From Burkholderiales bacterium 39-55-53 (GTDB lineage Bacteria; Pseudomonadota; Gammaproteobacteria; Burkholderiales; Burkholderiaceae_C), in contig NCJK01000002.1 of NCBI GenBank assembly GCA_002282445.1, positions 186,001 through 250,000 of the forward strand: a DNA stretch of 64,000 bases, in the 5' to 3' direction. Below the pieces are notes generated by a model. It was not told where the DNA came from. It ran no database searches and was given only the letters and a program-made list of their open reading frames with translations. Position 1 is the stretch's first letter, and each line of letters opens with the position of its first letter. Of the stretch, positions 35,907 through 45,275 are shown one piece after another. A program made the position numbers and the translations under genes.

Positions 35907-35915
35907 TCAAAACTT

Positions 35916-36821
35916 TCAAAATAAATCATCCATCGAGGCAAGAAGCCACTGTGCGCGCTCTCTCATCACCTCATTTTGCAAACTGCGGTGCTGCTGACTG
36001 ATGGCCAACGCTTGCTTTAAGAGCTGCTCAAACTGCTTTTTATCTTGTGCAGCCAACGCAACCCCCTCAGCCTTGGCCACATAAGGTCCTGCATCCTTCT
36101 CTGCACTTAGGACAATGGCTTGATCAAAATAAGCTTGTGCGCTGCGGCGCGACCCGCCTACTTTGGCGGACTCTAAGGTCCCCATCAAGCTTGCCAGAGC
36201 GCCCTGTCCGAATTGAGGGTCAACTTGCCAAGCAAGCTCCGCCAGACGCATGGATAGCGGGAAATCAGCAACTAAGTCTGGATCATCCTTGGACATTGAA
36301 ATCCATCCTCCCAAGGAGGCGGAAGCCCAATACGCTAAGGGCACCTGTGCAGGTGTCAACTTGGGTTGTTTGCTGCGATCTGTTTGCTTGAGTGCCACCA
36401 AAAATCCTGGGCTACTTTTTTCAAGCGCGGTCATGGCGTGGCGATGCGCACGTGCATACAAACGCCCTGCACGCACACGCATCTGAGCCGCTTCTTTGGG
36501 GCGTTGAGCATCGATCTTTTCAGCATCAAACGCCACAAAAGCGTAGGCGTATTGTGTGAACCCAGCTGACACCGACTCAGCCAACTTCATGTGCCCCGGC
36601 GTTTCGCTCAAGACGGATTCAGAAAACTTCAAATAAAACGCGCTGGCCTCTCGCGCCAGTTGCAAATCTTCTTCCTGAGACAAACCTTGCCCTGACAGTG
36701 CCAATGCCGCTTGATTGACCACCAAAGGACGCACCGCGCAACCCGACAAAGCGAGCGAGAGCAAGAAATAACAAATGAAACGATTAGTAATAAAGCCACC
36801 TCTTAAGGGGTAAAGACACAC
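35916..36821 (-). CDS. TRAP-associated TPR lipoprotein TatT
   Basis: TatT-family protein with several helical TPR-like repeats, here about 280-300 residues. Its lipoprotein signal (RFICYFLLSLALSGC, lipobox LSGC) anchors it in the membrane next to the binding protein. The start is unclear. GTG 36821 is the first conventional codon but lacks a ribosome site and lies within a few bases of the predicted transcription start. An ATT at 36791, 4 nt after AAGAGGTGG, would give a perfect short lipoprotein signal. The Pho box at 36851-36868 with TATATT drives it. It is followed by dctP after 9 bp. Confidence 0.85.
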   Translation of the reverse strand: MCLYPLRGGFITNRFICYFLLSLALSGCAVRPLVVNQAALALSGQGLSQEEDLQLAREASAFYLKFSESVLSETPGHMKLAESVSAGFTQYAYAFVAFDAEKIDAQRPKEAAQMRVRAGRLYARAHRHAMTALEKSSPGFLVALKQTDRSKQPKLTPAQVPLAYWASASLGGWISMSKDDPDLVADFPLSMRLAELAWQVDPQFGQGALASLMGTLESAKVGGSRRSAQAYFDQAIVLSAEKDAGPYVAKAEGVALAAQDKKQFEQLLKQALAISQQHRSLQNEVMRERAQWLLASMDDLF

Positions 36822-36850
36822 AACAAACCCGAAAAATATAAGACGGCTAT

Positions 36851-36868
36851 GTGAATATTCAGTGACAA
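36851..36868 (-). promoter_or_regulatory. Pho box for the tatT-TRAP operon
   Basis: Minus strand TTGTCAC-TGAA-TATTCAC, then exactly 10 nt, then TATATT (36835-36840), a nearly ideal -10. Confidence 0.7.
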
Positions 36869-36886
36869 CCGTCATCAAGTTGAAAC
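36869..36886 (+). promoter_or_regulatory. Weak Pho box candidate for ppk2
   Basis: Plus strand CCGTCAT-CAAG-TTGAAAC, 10 nt, then CATGAT (36897-36902). The second repeat matches only 4 of 7. It directly abuts the divergent tatT box. Confidence 0.4.
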
Positions 36887-36920
36887 AGTGGACGTTCATG
36901 ATGGCGCTAAAGGAAACACC

Positions 36921-37802
36921 ATGAGCGATCAACACAAAATCGAAGACGAACAAATTCAACGTCTGCGTGATGACATCTTGGACTCACTGGACGAAGAGCT
37001 TGAAATGTCCATAGACGAAGAGGGATTGCACAGCGATCGCGCGCAATACTTTCGCGAACTCCTCAGACTTCAAGGTGAGCTCGTCAAACTCCAAGACTGG
37101 GTGGTTGCCACCAAACAAAAAGTTGTGATTCTGTTCGAGGGACGAGATGCTGCTGGCAAAGGTGGCGTCATCAAACGCATCACACAACGTCTCAACCCGC
37201 GCGTCTGCCGAGTAGCCGCCCTGCCCGCGCCCAACGACCGTGAACGAACTCAGTGGTACTTTCAACGCTATGTGGCGCACTTGCCAGCGGCTGGTGAAAT
37301 CGTTTTATTCGACCGCAGTTGGTACAACCGCGCAGGCGTCGAACGTGTGATGGGGTTTTGTAACGATGAGGAATACGAAGAGTTTTTCCGCACCGTTCCT
37401 GAATTTGAAAAAATGCTGGCCCGCAGCGGCATCACACTCATCAAGTATTGGTTCTCCATCACCGATGATGAACAGCACGCTCGCTTTTTAGGCCGCATCC
37501 ACGATCCACTCAAACAGTGGAAGCTCAGCCCCATGGACCTCGAAAGCCGCCGCCGCTGGGAAGACTACACCGTGGCCAAAGAGACCATGATTGAACGCAC
37601 ACACATCCCCGAAGCACCGTGGTGGATTGTGCAGGCGGTCGATAAGAAAAGCGCGCGCCTGAACTGCATTGACCATTTACTGGGACATTTTCAGTATCAC
37701 GAAATCGAGCATCCTGAAGTGCAGTTGCCTGCACGCGTTCGCAATCCTGATTACCTTCGCCAGCCCGTCCCAGATGACATGGTGGTTCCGGAGAAATACT
37801 AG
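36921..37802 (+). CDS. ppk2: Polyphosphate kinase 2
   Basis: A 293-residue PPK2 with Walker A FEGRDAAGKGGVIKR, the lid region LNPRVCRVAALPAPNDRERTQWYFQRY in two parts, and Walker B FDRSWYNRAGVERVMGF. This single-domain class I enzyme uses polyphosphate to phosphorylate nucleoside diphosphates (GDP/ADP). The ATG at 36921 follows AAGGAAACACC. It is followed after 3 bp by dgkA and then corA, probably one operon. The N-terminal 45 residues are acidic and variable. Confidence 0.94.
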   Translation: MSDQHKIEDEQIQRLRDDILDSLDEELEMSIDEEGLHSDRAQYFRELLRLQGELVKLQDWVVATKQKVVILFEGRDAAGKGGVIKRITQRLNPRVCRVAALPAPNDRERTQWYFQRYVAHLPAAGEIVLFDRSWYNRAGVERVMGFCNDEEYEEFFRTVPEFEKMLARSGITLIKYWFSITDDEQHARFLGRIHDPLKQWKLSPMDLESRRRWEDYTVAKETMIERTHIPEAPWWIVQAVDKKSARLNCIDHLLGHFQYHEIEHPEVQLPARVRNPDYLRQPVPDDMVVPEKY

Positions 37803-37805
37803 GCC

Positions 37806-38192
37806 ATGGACTCCATTCACGAGAATTTACAAAAGCAAAGACGTGGCATCAATCGCGTGATTCATGCATTTGGCTATTCCATGCACGGCTTAAGGGCGGG
37901 CATGCAAGAGCCTGCTTTCCGACAAGAGGCCTTTCTTTCATTCGTCTTAATTCCCTTGGCGTTTTACCTTGGCAACAACTGGGTCGAAATTTCACTCTTG
38001 GCAGGATCGGTGGTGTTTGTGTTGATCGTTGAACTTTTAAATACAGGCCTTGAATCTGCCATTGACCGCGTGGGCCCGCAATGGCACGACTTGTCCAAGC
38101 GATGCAAAGACCTCGGTAGCGCAGCCGTCTTACTGAGTATCTTGATGTGCATGGGCATCTGGCTTGCTGCACTGATGATGCGGTTTGCTTAA
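37806..38192 (+). CDS. dgkA: Diacylglycerol kinase
   Basis: A 128-residue DgkA with three membrane helices and the family motif VELLNTGLESAIDRVG. It phosphorylates diacylglycerol to phosphatidic acid. The gap to ppk2 is 3 bp. Next to a locus in which PlcP produces diacylglycerol, DgkA could return surplus diacylglycerol to phospholipid synthesis when phosphate is restored; this is inference from position. The N-terminal 25 residues are a basic, amphipathic surface helix. Confidence 0.93.
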   Translation: MDSIHENLQKQRRGINRVIHAFGYSMHGLRAGMQEPAFRQEAFLSFVLIPLAFYLGNNWVEISLLAGSVVFVLIVELLNTGLESAIDRVGPQWHDLSKRCKDLGSAAVLLSILMCMGIWLAALMMRFA

Positions 38193-38218
38193 ACGCATGC
38201 CAGCAGTTTGATGCGTTC

Positions 38219-39517
38219 ATGTCTCTCCAAAATCTGATTGAAATGCTGAACAAGCAAAAACTTGTCGATGGCATGGTGCATAGCCAAGCGATGCCTAAGC
38301 AAGATGTGGTGGCAACACTGCTGCATAAACAGCACGAGGTTGAACTCCTCAAATTCATCGCCAAGCAAAGCACCACAGAACTCAGCAGCTATTTAGAAAA
38401 CCTCCCCTTGGAGGATGCTCAAAAGATCTGGCACATGATTCCACCTGAACGTGAGAATGATGTTCTATGGGAACTCTCTAACGAGCGTCGCGCCGAACTC
38501 GCCGGTGATCGTCAGCCTGACTTTGAAGACAGCAAAGTGCATGTGTATGCACTGGTTGAAGGCCGCCTCAAAAGCCTGCCCATTTCGAAACGCCAAGATT
38601 TAGATGGCGCAAAACCGATTTGGGTTGACTTGATCAACTCAAGCAAAGCCGAAAGGCTCTTCATTGGCGCGCACTTTGGTGTGGAGTTACCAGATCCAAT
38701 TGAAGCCACAGACCTTGAAGTCAGTGCAAGGTTTCACATTGAAGAAAACGATGACATTCATCTGCACTCAAATTTCTTATCCGACCGTGATGGCGCATCG
38801 AAAAGCGTGCCAGTCGCCTTCATCTTGCACGACGGCATCCTGTTTTCCCTGCGCAATGAAGAGCTGGCCGTTTTCAGGTTGCAGCGTCGACGCGCATTAA
38901 CGCAGCCCAACTATGTGACAGACAGCGTAGATTTGCTGCTAGACCTGTATGGCGCTGATGTTGAGGTATCAGCTGACTCGCTTGAAAACATCTACGCCAA
39001 ACTTGGCGTGGTGGGACGTCATGTGTTGAGCGAAGCCATCACCGATCAAGAAGCTGCCAGCATCTTGTCAGACATTGCGGAAGAAGAAGATCAAAACGGT
39101 CGAATCCGAAGCAATATTTTGGACACGCAACGAGGTTTGAACTTCTTGATGCGCGGACGCTTGCTCACGTCAGACCAAATCTCCGATGCCAAGCAAATTT
39201 TGCGCAACATTGACTCGCTCAACAGCCACACCGCATTTTTGTTTGACAAGATCAACTTCTTGATGGACGCCACGATTGGTTTCATCAACATCAACCAAAA
39301 CAAACGCGTGAACCAACTGACTGTGTTCAGCGTCGTCTTCATGCCCATCAACATCTTGGCTGGCATTGGGGGCATGTCTGAGTTCTCGATGATGACCGAA
39401 GGCACACCATGGCCTATGGCCTATGGCAGCTTCTTTATAGGCTCGGCATTGATTGGCTTAGCCACCTACGTGCTTCTTAAGAAATTCGAAAAACGCCGTT
39501 TCAAAAAAACTGATTGA
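38219..39517 (+). CDS. corA: CorA-family magnesium transporter with MgtE_N-like N-terminus
   Basis: A 432-residue protein. Residues 20-90 (LLHKQHEVELLKFI, LPLEDAQKIWHMIPPE) look like the helical MgtE N-domain. Residues 110-370 form the CorA cytoplasmic funnel, and two C-terminal membrane helices follow. The pore motif reads GIGGMSEF rather than the classical YGMN. The ATG at 38219 is preceded by an out-of-phase ATG, and the frame's upstream codons overlap dgkA. Magnesium is the likely substrate; its operon with ppk2 fits the need to balance polyphosphate, a magnesium chelator (inference). Confidence 0.88.
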   Translation: MSLQNLIEMLNKQKLVDGMVHSQAMPKQDVVATLLHKQHEVELLKFIAKQSTTELSSYLENLPLEDAQKIWHMIPPERENDVLWELSNERRAELAGDRQPDFEDSKVHVYALVEGRLKSLPISKRQDLDGAKPIWVDLINSSKAERLFIGAHFGVELPDPIEATDLEVSARFHIEENDDIHLHSNFLSDRDGASKSVPVAFILHDGILFSLRNEELAVFRLQRRRALTQPNYVTDSVDLLLDLYGADVEVSADSLENIYAKLGVVGRHVLSEAITDQEAASILSDIAEEEDQNGRIRSNILDTQRGLNFLMRGRLLTSDQISDAKQILRNIDSLNSHTAFLFDKINFLMDATIGFININQNKRVNQLTVFSVVFMPINILAGIGGMSEFSMMTEGTPWPMAYGSFFIGSALIGLATYVLLKKFEKRRFKKTD

Positions 39518-39523
39518 GTCCAT

Positions 39524-39751
39524 ATGTCACACCACAAACACGAAACTTCTGAAATCAATCACGACGGCTTGCGATATGCACGCAAAAAAAATGGATCCCC
39601 TTTTGAGGGAACAGGCAGAACGGGGGAAATGATGAGCTGTATCAAATGTGGCCAACACAAACCTCGCTCAAGTGGGTCATTTCGCCGATTTTTAAATGCC
39701 AATCACTTTTTCTGCGCAGAGTGCAGAACCGTCAAAGCTCAAGCGGCTTGA
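39524..39751 (+). CDS. Small zinc-ribbon-like protein
   Basis: A 75-residue basic protein with two CxxC pairs (CIKC and CAEC, 21 residues between them) that can bind one zinc. The N-terminal half is polar and disordered-looking. It lies 6 bp after corA and overlaps the convergent phoR by 13 bp. I know no function; similar short ribbons are common in Comamonadaceae. Confidence 0.65.
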   Translation: MSHHKHETSEINHDGLRYARKKNGSPFEGTGRTGEMMSCIKCGQHKPRSSGSFRRFLNANHFFCAECRTVKAQAA

Positions 39752-41088
39752 CGCCAGCGCTTGCTTGGGAAGATCAGCTTGAAGCATGAACCTTGGCCCA
39801 ATTCACTGGTGATGGACAGCGTACCGCCGTGTCGCTGCATCACATGCTTGACGATGGCCAGACCTAGACCGGTTCCACCAGACTCGCGTGAACGACTGCG
39901 GTCCACGCGATAGAAACGCTCGGTCAAACGAGGCAAATGCTCGGCAGCAATGCCAGCGCCTGAATCACGCACTTCGATCAGCAAGCTGCCATCAATGCCA
40001 TGATCCACCGACACATGCACATCACCACCGGCGGGGGTGTAGCGCACCGCATTGCTCACCAAGTTAGACAAAGCACTTTGCAACTCTCTGGCCTCACCCA
40101 ACAAAAGACAATCGCGCAACGAAGGCTCAATGACGAAATGGATGTGATGCGCCACATTGCCTTGCGCCAATGAGGCAGACAAACCCCTTGCCTCTTGCTC
40201 GCACGCATCCATCAATCCAGCGATAGGCAATGACTGCAACACTGAGGGCACTGGACTGCCTTCTAAACGAGACAGGGTGAGCAAGTCCTCCACCAAAACC
40301 TGCATGCGATGCGCTTGAGTGGCCATCAAGGACAAATAGTGCTTTTGCTCCTCTTCGGTCAATGACAAGGTTTGAATCGTCTCAACAAAACCAGATAACA
40401 CAGTCAATGGGGTTCGGATTTCGTGCGACACATTCGCCACAAAATCTCGGCGCATGGCTTCAGCTTGTTCAAGCATCGTGACATCGCGAGTCAATAGCAA
40501 TTGCTTGCCTTCGCCGTAACGGTGTCGTTGCACTGAAATATGAACGGGGCGTTCGATGCGATGGCGGTGGCCGGGAATGACGACCGGTTCAATTGGCTGT
40601 TCAACTGCCATGTAGGCCGTGAATACAGGGTCACGTAACAAATTGCCAACCCGCTGCATGACGTCTCGCTCAGGGTGGATGCCTAGGTGCGTCGCTGCGG
40701 TTTGATTGCACCACTCGATTTGTGCGAGAGCGTCCAACATGACCACACCATTGGGAGAGCTTTGAATTGCAGACAAAAAGTCTTTGAGCCGCTGCTCGCC
40801 GGCATCAATGCTGCGCTCGCGGTCGCGTAGCAACTTGCGCGCGCGATCAAGCAAAACGCCCCACCATCCTGACATTTGTGGCGCTATAGCCAAATCACCA
40901 TGTCGCAACCAGGATCGGACCCGATAGCCACGCCAGGCATCAACCAGCATCCAAATCAAGCCCGCCACCAGTGCGCCACTGAGTACATAGAGCAACTTAG
41001 GCTGCAAGTCGCTCATGACCGCCCAAGAGAAGCCACAAGCCGCACCAAAGGCTAGCAAGGACAAAAATGATAAATAGCGACTAATCAC
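39739..41088 (-). CDS. phoR: Phosphate regulon sensor histidine kinase PhoR
   Basis: A 449-residue kinase. Two N-terminal membrane helices (residues 5-48) are followed by a PAS-like domain (SPNGVVMLDALAQIEWCN), the HisKA box VANVSHEIRTPLTVLSG and a HATPase domain with NLVSNAVRYTPAGG, DSGAGI and GTGLGLAIVKH. It phosphorylates PhoB when the Pst-PhoU complex signals low phosphate. It lies 17 bp after phoB, the last gene of pstSCAB-phoUBR. Confidence 0.95.
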   Translation of the reverse strand: MISRYLSFLSLLAFGAACGFSWAVMSDLQPKLLYVLSGALVAGLIWMLVDAWRGYRVRSWLRHGDLAIAPQMSGWWGVLLDRARKLLRDRERSIDAGEQRLKDFLSAIQSSPNGVVMLDALAQIEWCNQTAATHLGIHPERDVMQRVGNLLRDPVFTAYMAVEQPIEPVVIPGHRHRIERPVHISVQRHRYGEGKQLLLTRDVTMLEQAEAMRRDFVANVSHEIRTPLTVLSGFVETIQTLSLTEEEQKHYLSLMATQAHRMQVLVEDLLTLSRLEGSPVPSVLQSLPIAGLMDACEQEARGLSASLAQGNVAHHIHFVIEPSLRDCLLLGEARELQSALSNLVSNAVRYTPAGGDVHVSVDHGIDGSLLIEVRDSGAGIAAEHLPRLTERFYRVDRSRSRESGGTGLGLAIVKHVMQRHGGTLSITSELGQGSCFKLIFPSKRWRQAA

Positions 41089-41105
41089 ATGAACCTTGCA
41101 TAGGC

Positions 41106-41792
41106 TTATGCCTGGTGGGTAATTCTGTATCCTACGCCACGAACAGTTTCCACCATATTGCCAGCATCGCCCAAAGCCTCACGCAAACGTTTGACGTGGA
41201 CGTCCACCGTGCGCTCTTCAATGAACACATGGTCACCCCACACGCGGTCCAGCAGCTGGCTGCGGCTATGAACGCGCTCGGCATGGTGCATCAAAAAATT
41301 GAGCAATTTGAATTCCGTCGGACCGAGCTTGATGGCTTGGTCGTTGAAGCTCACACGGTGCGTTGCACCATCGAGCTGCAAGCCACCCATACGCACCACA
41401 TCGCTGGCTTGCTCTGGCGCACGACGACGCAGCACAGCGCGAATACGCGCCAACAGCTCTTGGGTCGAGAATGGCTTGGTGATGTAGTCATCAGCGCCGG
41501 CATCCAAGCCTGCAATCTTGTCGGGCTCGTCACCACGTGCCGTCAGCATCAAGATGGGCGTGGTCTTGGTGCGGGGGTCAGCACGCCAACGGCGGGCCAA
41601 CTCCAGACCACTTTGACCAGGCAACATCCAATCGAGCAAGATGACATCGGGCAGCACCTCATCGATGTGCTTTTGAGCAGCCACACCATCGGCAGCCATC
41701 AAAGGCATCATGCCGTTGTGCCGCAAATTGATGGCAATGAGTTCGGCGATGGCCGATTCATCCTCGACCACTAAAACGCGTGCAATTTTCAT
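41106..41792 (-). CDS. phoB: Phosphate regulon response regulator PhoB
   Basis: A 228-residue OmpR-type regulator. The receiver has the acidic pair in VVEDESAIAELI, the phosphorylated Asp in VILLDWMLPGQSG and the Lys in DYITKPFST. The winged-helix DNA-binding domain contains LGPTEFKLLNFLMHH and RTVDVHVKRLREAL. It should bind the Pho boxes listed here. phoU lies 13 bp upstream and phoR 17 bp downstream. Confidence 0.96.
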   Translation of the reverse strand: MKIARVLVVEDESAIAELIAINLRHNGMMPLMAADGVAAQKHIDEVLPDVILLDWMLPGQSGLELARRWRADPRTKTTPILMLTARGDEPDKIAGLDAGADDYITKPFSTQELLARIRAVLRRRAPEQASDVVRMGGLQLDGATHRVSFNDQAIKLGPTEFKLLNFLMHHAERVHSRSQLLDRVWGDHVFIEERTVDVHVKRLREALGDAGNMVETVRGVGYRITHQA

Positions 41793-41805
41793 CTTCTAAC
41801 AGTTC

Positions 41806-42510
41806 TCAGTTGCCCATTGAGGACTCAACATCCGCCAGCGGCGTGTGACGGACGTCCTCACCCTTGACGATGTAGATGATGAATTCAGCAATGTTTTTGG
41901 AGTGATCGCCAATGCGCTCAATGGCTTTGGCGATGAACAACAAATCCAAGCTAGCAGAGATCGTGCGTGGGTCTTCCATCATGTAGGTGATGAGTTTGCG
42001 CACAAAACCGTCGAACTCTTTGTCGATCTCGTTGTCTTCACGCAGGATGCTGACCGCCATGGGGACATCCAAACGCGCAAACGCATCAAGAGCTTTGCGC
42101 AGCAAGCCAGAAGCCAAGTTAGCAGACACGCGCAAATCACTCGATGGCAATGAACGGGGTGCAGAGCCTTCAATGATGGACTTGACCATGCGTGCAATCT
42201 TGGCAGCCTCGTCGCCCACACGCTCCAAGTTGGCGGTGGTTTTAGACATGGCCATCAGCAGGCGCAAGTCACGTGCAGTGGGTTGACGGCGACCGATGAC
42301 GGATGCAATTTCGCGGTCAATTTCAACTTCGAGGCTGTTCACTTTGTTTTCCGTGACGATCACATCATCGGCAGCTTCAGGGCTGAACTGAGACAACGCA
42401 AAGACAGCTTGACGAATTTGCGACTCCACCAAACCACCCAACTCCATCACATGAGAAGAGATGTTGTTGAGGTCAGAGTCAAATTGTGAGGACAGGTGTT
42501 TATCTGGCAT
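41806..42510 (-). CDS. phoU: Phosphate signalling protein PhoU
   Basis: A 234-residue helical protein of two PhoU repeats, each with an E/DxxxD metal-cluster motif (TTANLERVGDEAAKIARM and IAKAIERIGDHSKNIAEF). It couples the Pst transporter to PhoR and lowers the phosphate response when phosphate is plentiful. It sits 13 bp after pstB and 13 bp before phoB. Confidence 0.96.
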   Translation of the reverse strand: MPDKHLSSQFDSDLNNISSHVMELGGLVESQIRQAVFALSQFSPEAADDVIVTENKVNSLEVEIDREIASVIGRRQPTARDLRLLMAMSKTTANLERVGDEAAKIARMVKSIIEGSAPRSLPSSDLRVSANLASGLLRKALDAFARLDVPMAVSILREDNEIDKEFDGFVRKLITYMMEDPRTISASLDLLFIAKAIERIGDHSKNIAEFIIYIVKGEDVRHTPLADVESSMGN

Positions 42511-42523
42511 GGTGTTCTCCTAA

Positions 42524-43300
42524 TTAGCCGAAACGGCCTGTGATGTAGTCTTCTGTGGCAGTTTTGTTGGGTTTGAAGAAGATTTGTTCTGTCTCACCAA
42601 ACTCGACCAATTCACCCAAATACATGTAAGCGGTGTAGTCACTGCAACGCGCAGCTTGCTGCATGTTGTGGGTCACGATGGCAATGGTGTAGTCGGCTTT
42701 GAGTTCATGCACCAACTCTTCCACCTTGCCAGTAGAAATGGGGTCAAGCGCCGAAGTGGGCTCGTCCAACAACAACACTGAGGGTTTGACAGCCACACTG
42801 CGTGCGATGCACAAACGCTGCTGCTGACCACCCGAGAGTGACAAACCGTTTTGACCAAGTTTGTCTTTCACTTCAGTCCACAACGCAGCTTTGGTCAAAG
42901 CCCACTCGACACGCTCGTCCATCTCGGTACGGCTGAGATTTTCATACAGACGCACACCAAAGGCGATGTTGTCGTAAATCGTCATAGGAAACGGTGTGGG
43001 CTTTTGGAACACCATGCCAATGCGGGCACGCAGCAAGTTCAAGTCTTGCTTGGGGTCCAAAATGTTTTGACCGTAAAAGTTGATTTCACCTTCGGCGCGT
43101 TGGCCTGGGTACAAGCTGTACATGCGGTTCAAGGTGCGCAACAAGGTGGACTTACCGCAGCCAGAGGGACCAATGAAGGCCGTCACTTTGCGCTCAGCAA
43201 TGTCCATGGTGACATTACGCAAGCCTTGAAACTTGCCGTAAAAAAAGTTCAGGTCGCGAACTTCGAGGGCGTTTTGAGGTGCTGTTTTATTTTCAGACAT
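42524..43300 (-). CDS. pstB: Phosphate ABC transporter ATP-binding protein PstB
   Basis: A 258-residue ATPase with Walker [10 protein letters not shown], the signature [13 protein letters not shown], Walker [13 protein letters not shown] and the switch His in [13 protein letters not shown] placed the start at the ATG at 43300, which has AGGAA 7 nt upstream; the frame's upstream codons lie in the pstA-pstB gap and are not conserved. It energises phosphate import by PstCA. Confidence 0.96.
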   Translation of the reverse strand: MSENKTAPQNALEVRDLNFFYGKFQGLRNVTMDIAERKVTAFIGPSGCGKSTLLRTLNRMYSLYPGQRAEGEINFYGQNILDPKQDLNLLRARIGMVFQKPTPFPMTIYDNIAFGVRLYENLSRTEMDERVEWALTKAALWTEVKDKLGQNGLSLSGGQQQRLCIARSVAVKPSVLLLDEPTSALDPISTGKVEELVHELKADYTIAIVTHNMQQAARCSDYTAYMYLGELVEFGETEQIFFKPNKTATEDYITGRFG

Positions 43301-43320
43301 TTGTAAATTCCTGATTGAAA

Positions 43321-44175
43321 TTAGGCGCTGACTTTTTCGCGGAAGAACACACGTGCCAAGATATTGAGCACTAGCACAGTCAAAGTAATTAAGAGTGCGC
43401 CGGCCCATGCCAAACGTACCCAGTTGTCATAAGGACTCATGGCGAACTGGAAAATCACCACAGGCAAGTTGGCCATCGGCGCACCCATGTTGGTGCTGAA
43501 GAACTGGTTGTTCAACGCGGTGAACAGCAAAGGTGCTGTCTCACCACTGATGCGGGCTACAGCCAACAACAAGCCTGTCATCACACCGCTCTTGGCAGCA
43601 CGAAGGGTGATGAAAGTGGACACCTTCCAACGAGGCGCACCCAACGCAAATGCAGCTTCACGCAAACTGCCGGGCACCAAGCGCAACATGTTCTCTGTGG
43701 TGCGCATGACCACAGGCACAGCGATGAGTGACAAAGCCAAGCTACCGGCATAGCCAGAGAAGTTACCAACAGTGGCCACCGCGATGGCATACACAAACAA
43801 GCCGAGCACGATCGAAGGTGCAGACAACATGATGTCGGTCACAAAGCGTGTGAGCTCGGCAGTTTTGCTTTCGTCACCGTACTCGGTCAGGTAAACACCT
43901 GCCAAGATACCTATAGGCGTCGAGACCAACACGGTCAAACCCACAATCATCAAACTGCCCACAATCGCGTTGCGCAAACCGCCCCCCTCAGTGCCAGGCG
44001 CAGGGGTGTCACTGGTCAGCAAGTTGGCATCCAAGGCCGACAAACCATTGACAAACAAAACGTACAAGATCCAAAGCAGCACAGCCAAACCGATGGCCAT
44101 GGCAGTCATGGAGAACGCCAAGCCCAGCATGCTGGTCACACGGCGCTTTTTATAAAGTTGTTGGTTGAATTCCAT
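43321..44175 (-). CDS. pstA: Phosphate ABC transporter permease PstA
   Basis: A 284-residue permease with six membrane segments and the EAA-type coupling motif [17 protein letters not shown]. It pairs with PstC to form the phosphate channel. The spacing is 9 bp after pstC and 20 bp before pstB. Confidence 0.96.
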   Translation of the reverse strand: MEFNQQLYKKRRVTSMLGLAFSMTAMAIGLAVLLWILYVLFVNGLSALDANLLTSDTPAPGTEGGGLRNAIVGSLMIVGLTVLVSTPIGILAGVYLTEYGDESKTAELTRFVTDIMLSAPSIVLGLFVYAIAVATVGNFSGYAGSLALSLIAVPVVMRTTENMLRLVPGSLREAAFALGAPRWKVSTFITLRAAKSGVMTGLLLAVARISGETAPLLFTALNNQFFSTNMGAPMANLPVVIFQFAMSPYDNWVRLAWAGALLITLTVLVLNILARVFFREKVSA

Positions 44176-44184
44176 AAAAACCTC

Positions 44185-45195
44185 TTAGTTGCCTTTGGCT
44201 TTTTCGGCGCGAAGAATCAAGACTTTGGCCATCGCCAACACCACAAAGGTGATGACAAACAACATGAAGCCCAGCGCAAACAGGGTGTTGAAGTGAAGCC
44301 CTGAAGCTTCACCAAATTCATTGGCCAAAACGGACGGAATAGACGTGCCGGGCGAGAACAACGAAGTGGGCATGCGGTTGGCGTTGCCAATCACAAACGT
44401 CACCGCCATGGTTTCACCCAAAGCGCGACCTAGCCCCAACATGATGCCGCCAATCACACCTTTTTGCGTGTAGGGCAACACCACTTTGCGCACCACTTCC
44501 CAAGTGGTGCAACCCAAACCGTAGGCTGACTCACGCAAGATGGGGGGCGTGATTTCAAATACATCACGCATCACCGCCGCCACAAATGGCAACACCATAA
44601 ATGCCAGCACAACACCTGCAGCCAAAATACCCATGCCGTTGGTAGCCCCACCAAACAAGGAACCTACCAATGGCATACCGCCCAAAATTTCCTTCAATGG
44701 CACTTGCACATAGTCAGCAAATAGAGGGGCAAAAACAAACAAACCAAACATGCCGTAGATGATGGACGGCACAGCCGCCAACAACTCAATGGCCGTGCCC
44801 AAAGGGCGACGCAACCACACAGGGCAGGTTTCGGTCAAAAACACAGCGACGCCAAATGCCAAAGGCACGGCGATCAGCAAAGCAATACCAGCACTGGTTA
44901 CCGTGCCCACAATGGCAATGGCCGCACCAAACTCTTCATTGATGATGTCCCACTCGACGTACCACAAGAAGTGCGCACCAAACTTGGCAAACGTCGGCCA
45001 AGCATTGATAAACAGGGAAACAATGATGCCCATCAAGGCCACCAACACCAACAACGAAAACGACTGCGTGATGCGGTGAAAGAAAAAGTCCTGCACACGC
45101 TGTTTCTTGGCAATCGCCACCATCTCGTCACTGACGATTTGGCTTGAACCTTGCGGCGATGAATTGTGTGTGCTCATGACAGACCCTTGACTCAT
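44185..45195 (-). CDS. pstC: Phosphate ABC transporter permease PstC
   Basis: A 336-residue permease with six membrane segments, a 35-residue cytoplasmic N-tail, and the coupling motif [17 protein letters not shown]. The ATG at 45195 has GAGGA 7 nt upstream; a second in-frame ATG at 45177 is possible. An 80-bp gap with a hairpin separates it from pstS, as in many binding-protein-first operons. Confidence 0.96.
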   Translation of the reverse strand: MSQGSVMSTHNSSPQGSSQIVSDEMVAIAKKQRVQDFFFHRITQSFSLLVLVALMGIIVSLFINAWPTFAKFGAHFLWYVEWDIINEEFGAAIAIVGTVTSAGIALLIAVPLAFGVAVFLTETCPVWLRRPLGTAIELLAAVPSIIYGMFGLFVFAPLFADYVQVPLKEILGGMPLVGSLFGGATNGMGILAAGVVLAFMVLPFVAAVMRDVFEITPPILRESAYGLGCTTWEVVRKVVLPYTQKGVIGGIMLGLGRALGETMAVTFVIGNANRMPTSLFSPGTSIPSVLANEFGEASGLHFNTLFALGFMLFVITFVVLAMAKVLILRAEKAKGN

Positions 45196-45226
45196 GGAAA
45201 CATCCTCTTACTCTTAAAACTGAAAT

Positions 45227-45254
45227 CCGTCGACACTTTAAAAAGCATCGACGG
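45227..45254. promoter_or_regulatory. Hairpin between pstS and pstC (mRNA stabiliser or attenuator)
   Basis: CCGTCGA and TCGACGG pair perfectly around 14 nt that can extend the stem (CTTT/AAAG). There is no T-run directly after, so it is more likely an RNA 3'-end stabiliser or partial attenuator that gives excess PstS over the membrane subunits. Confidence 0.5.
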
Positions 45255-45275
45255 AAATCATGCGTTCAATTCAAA

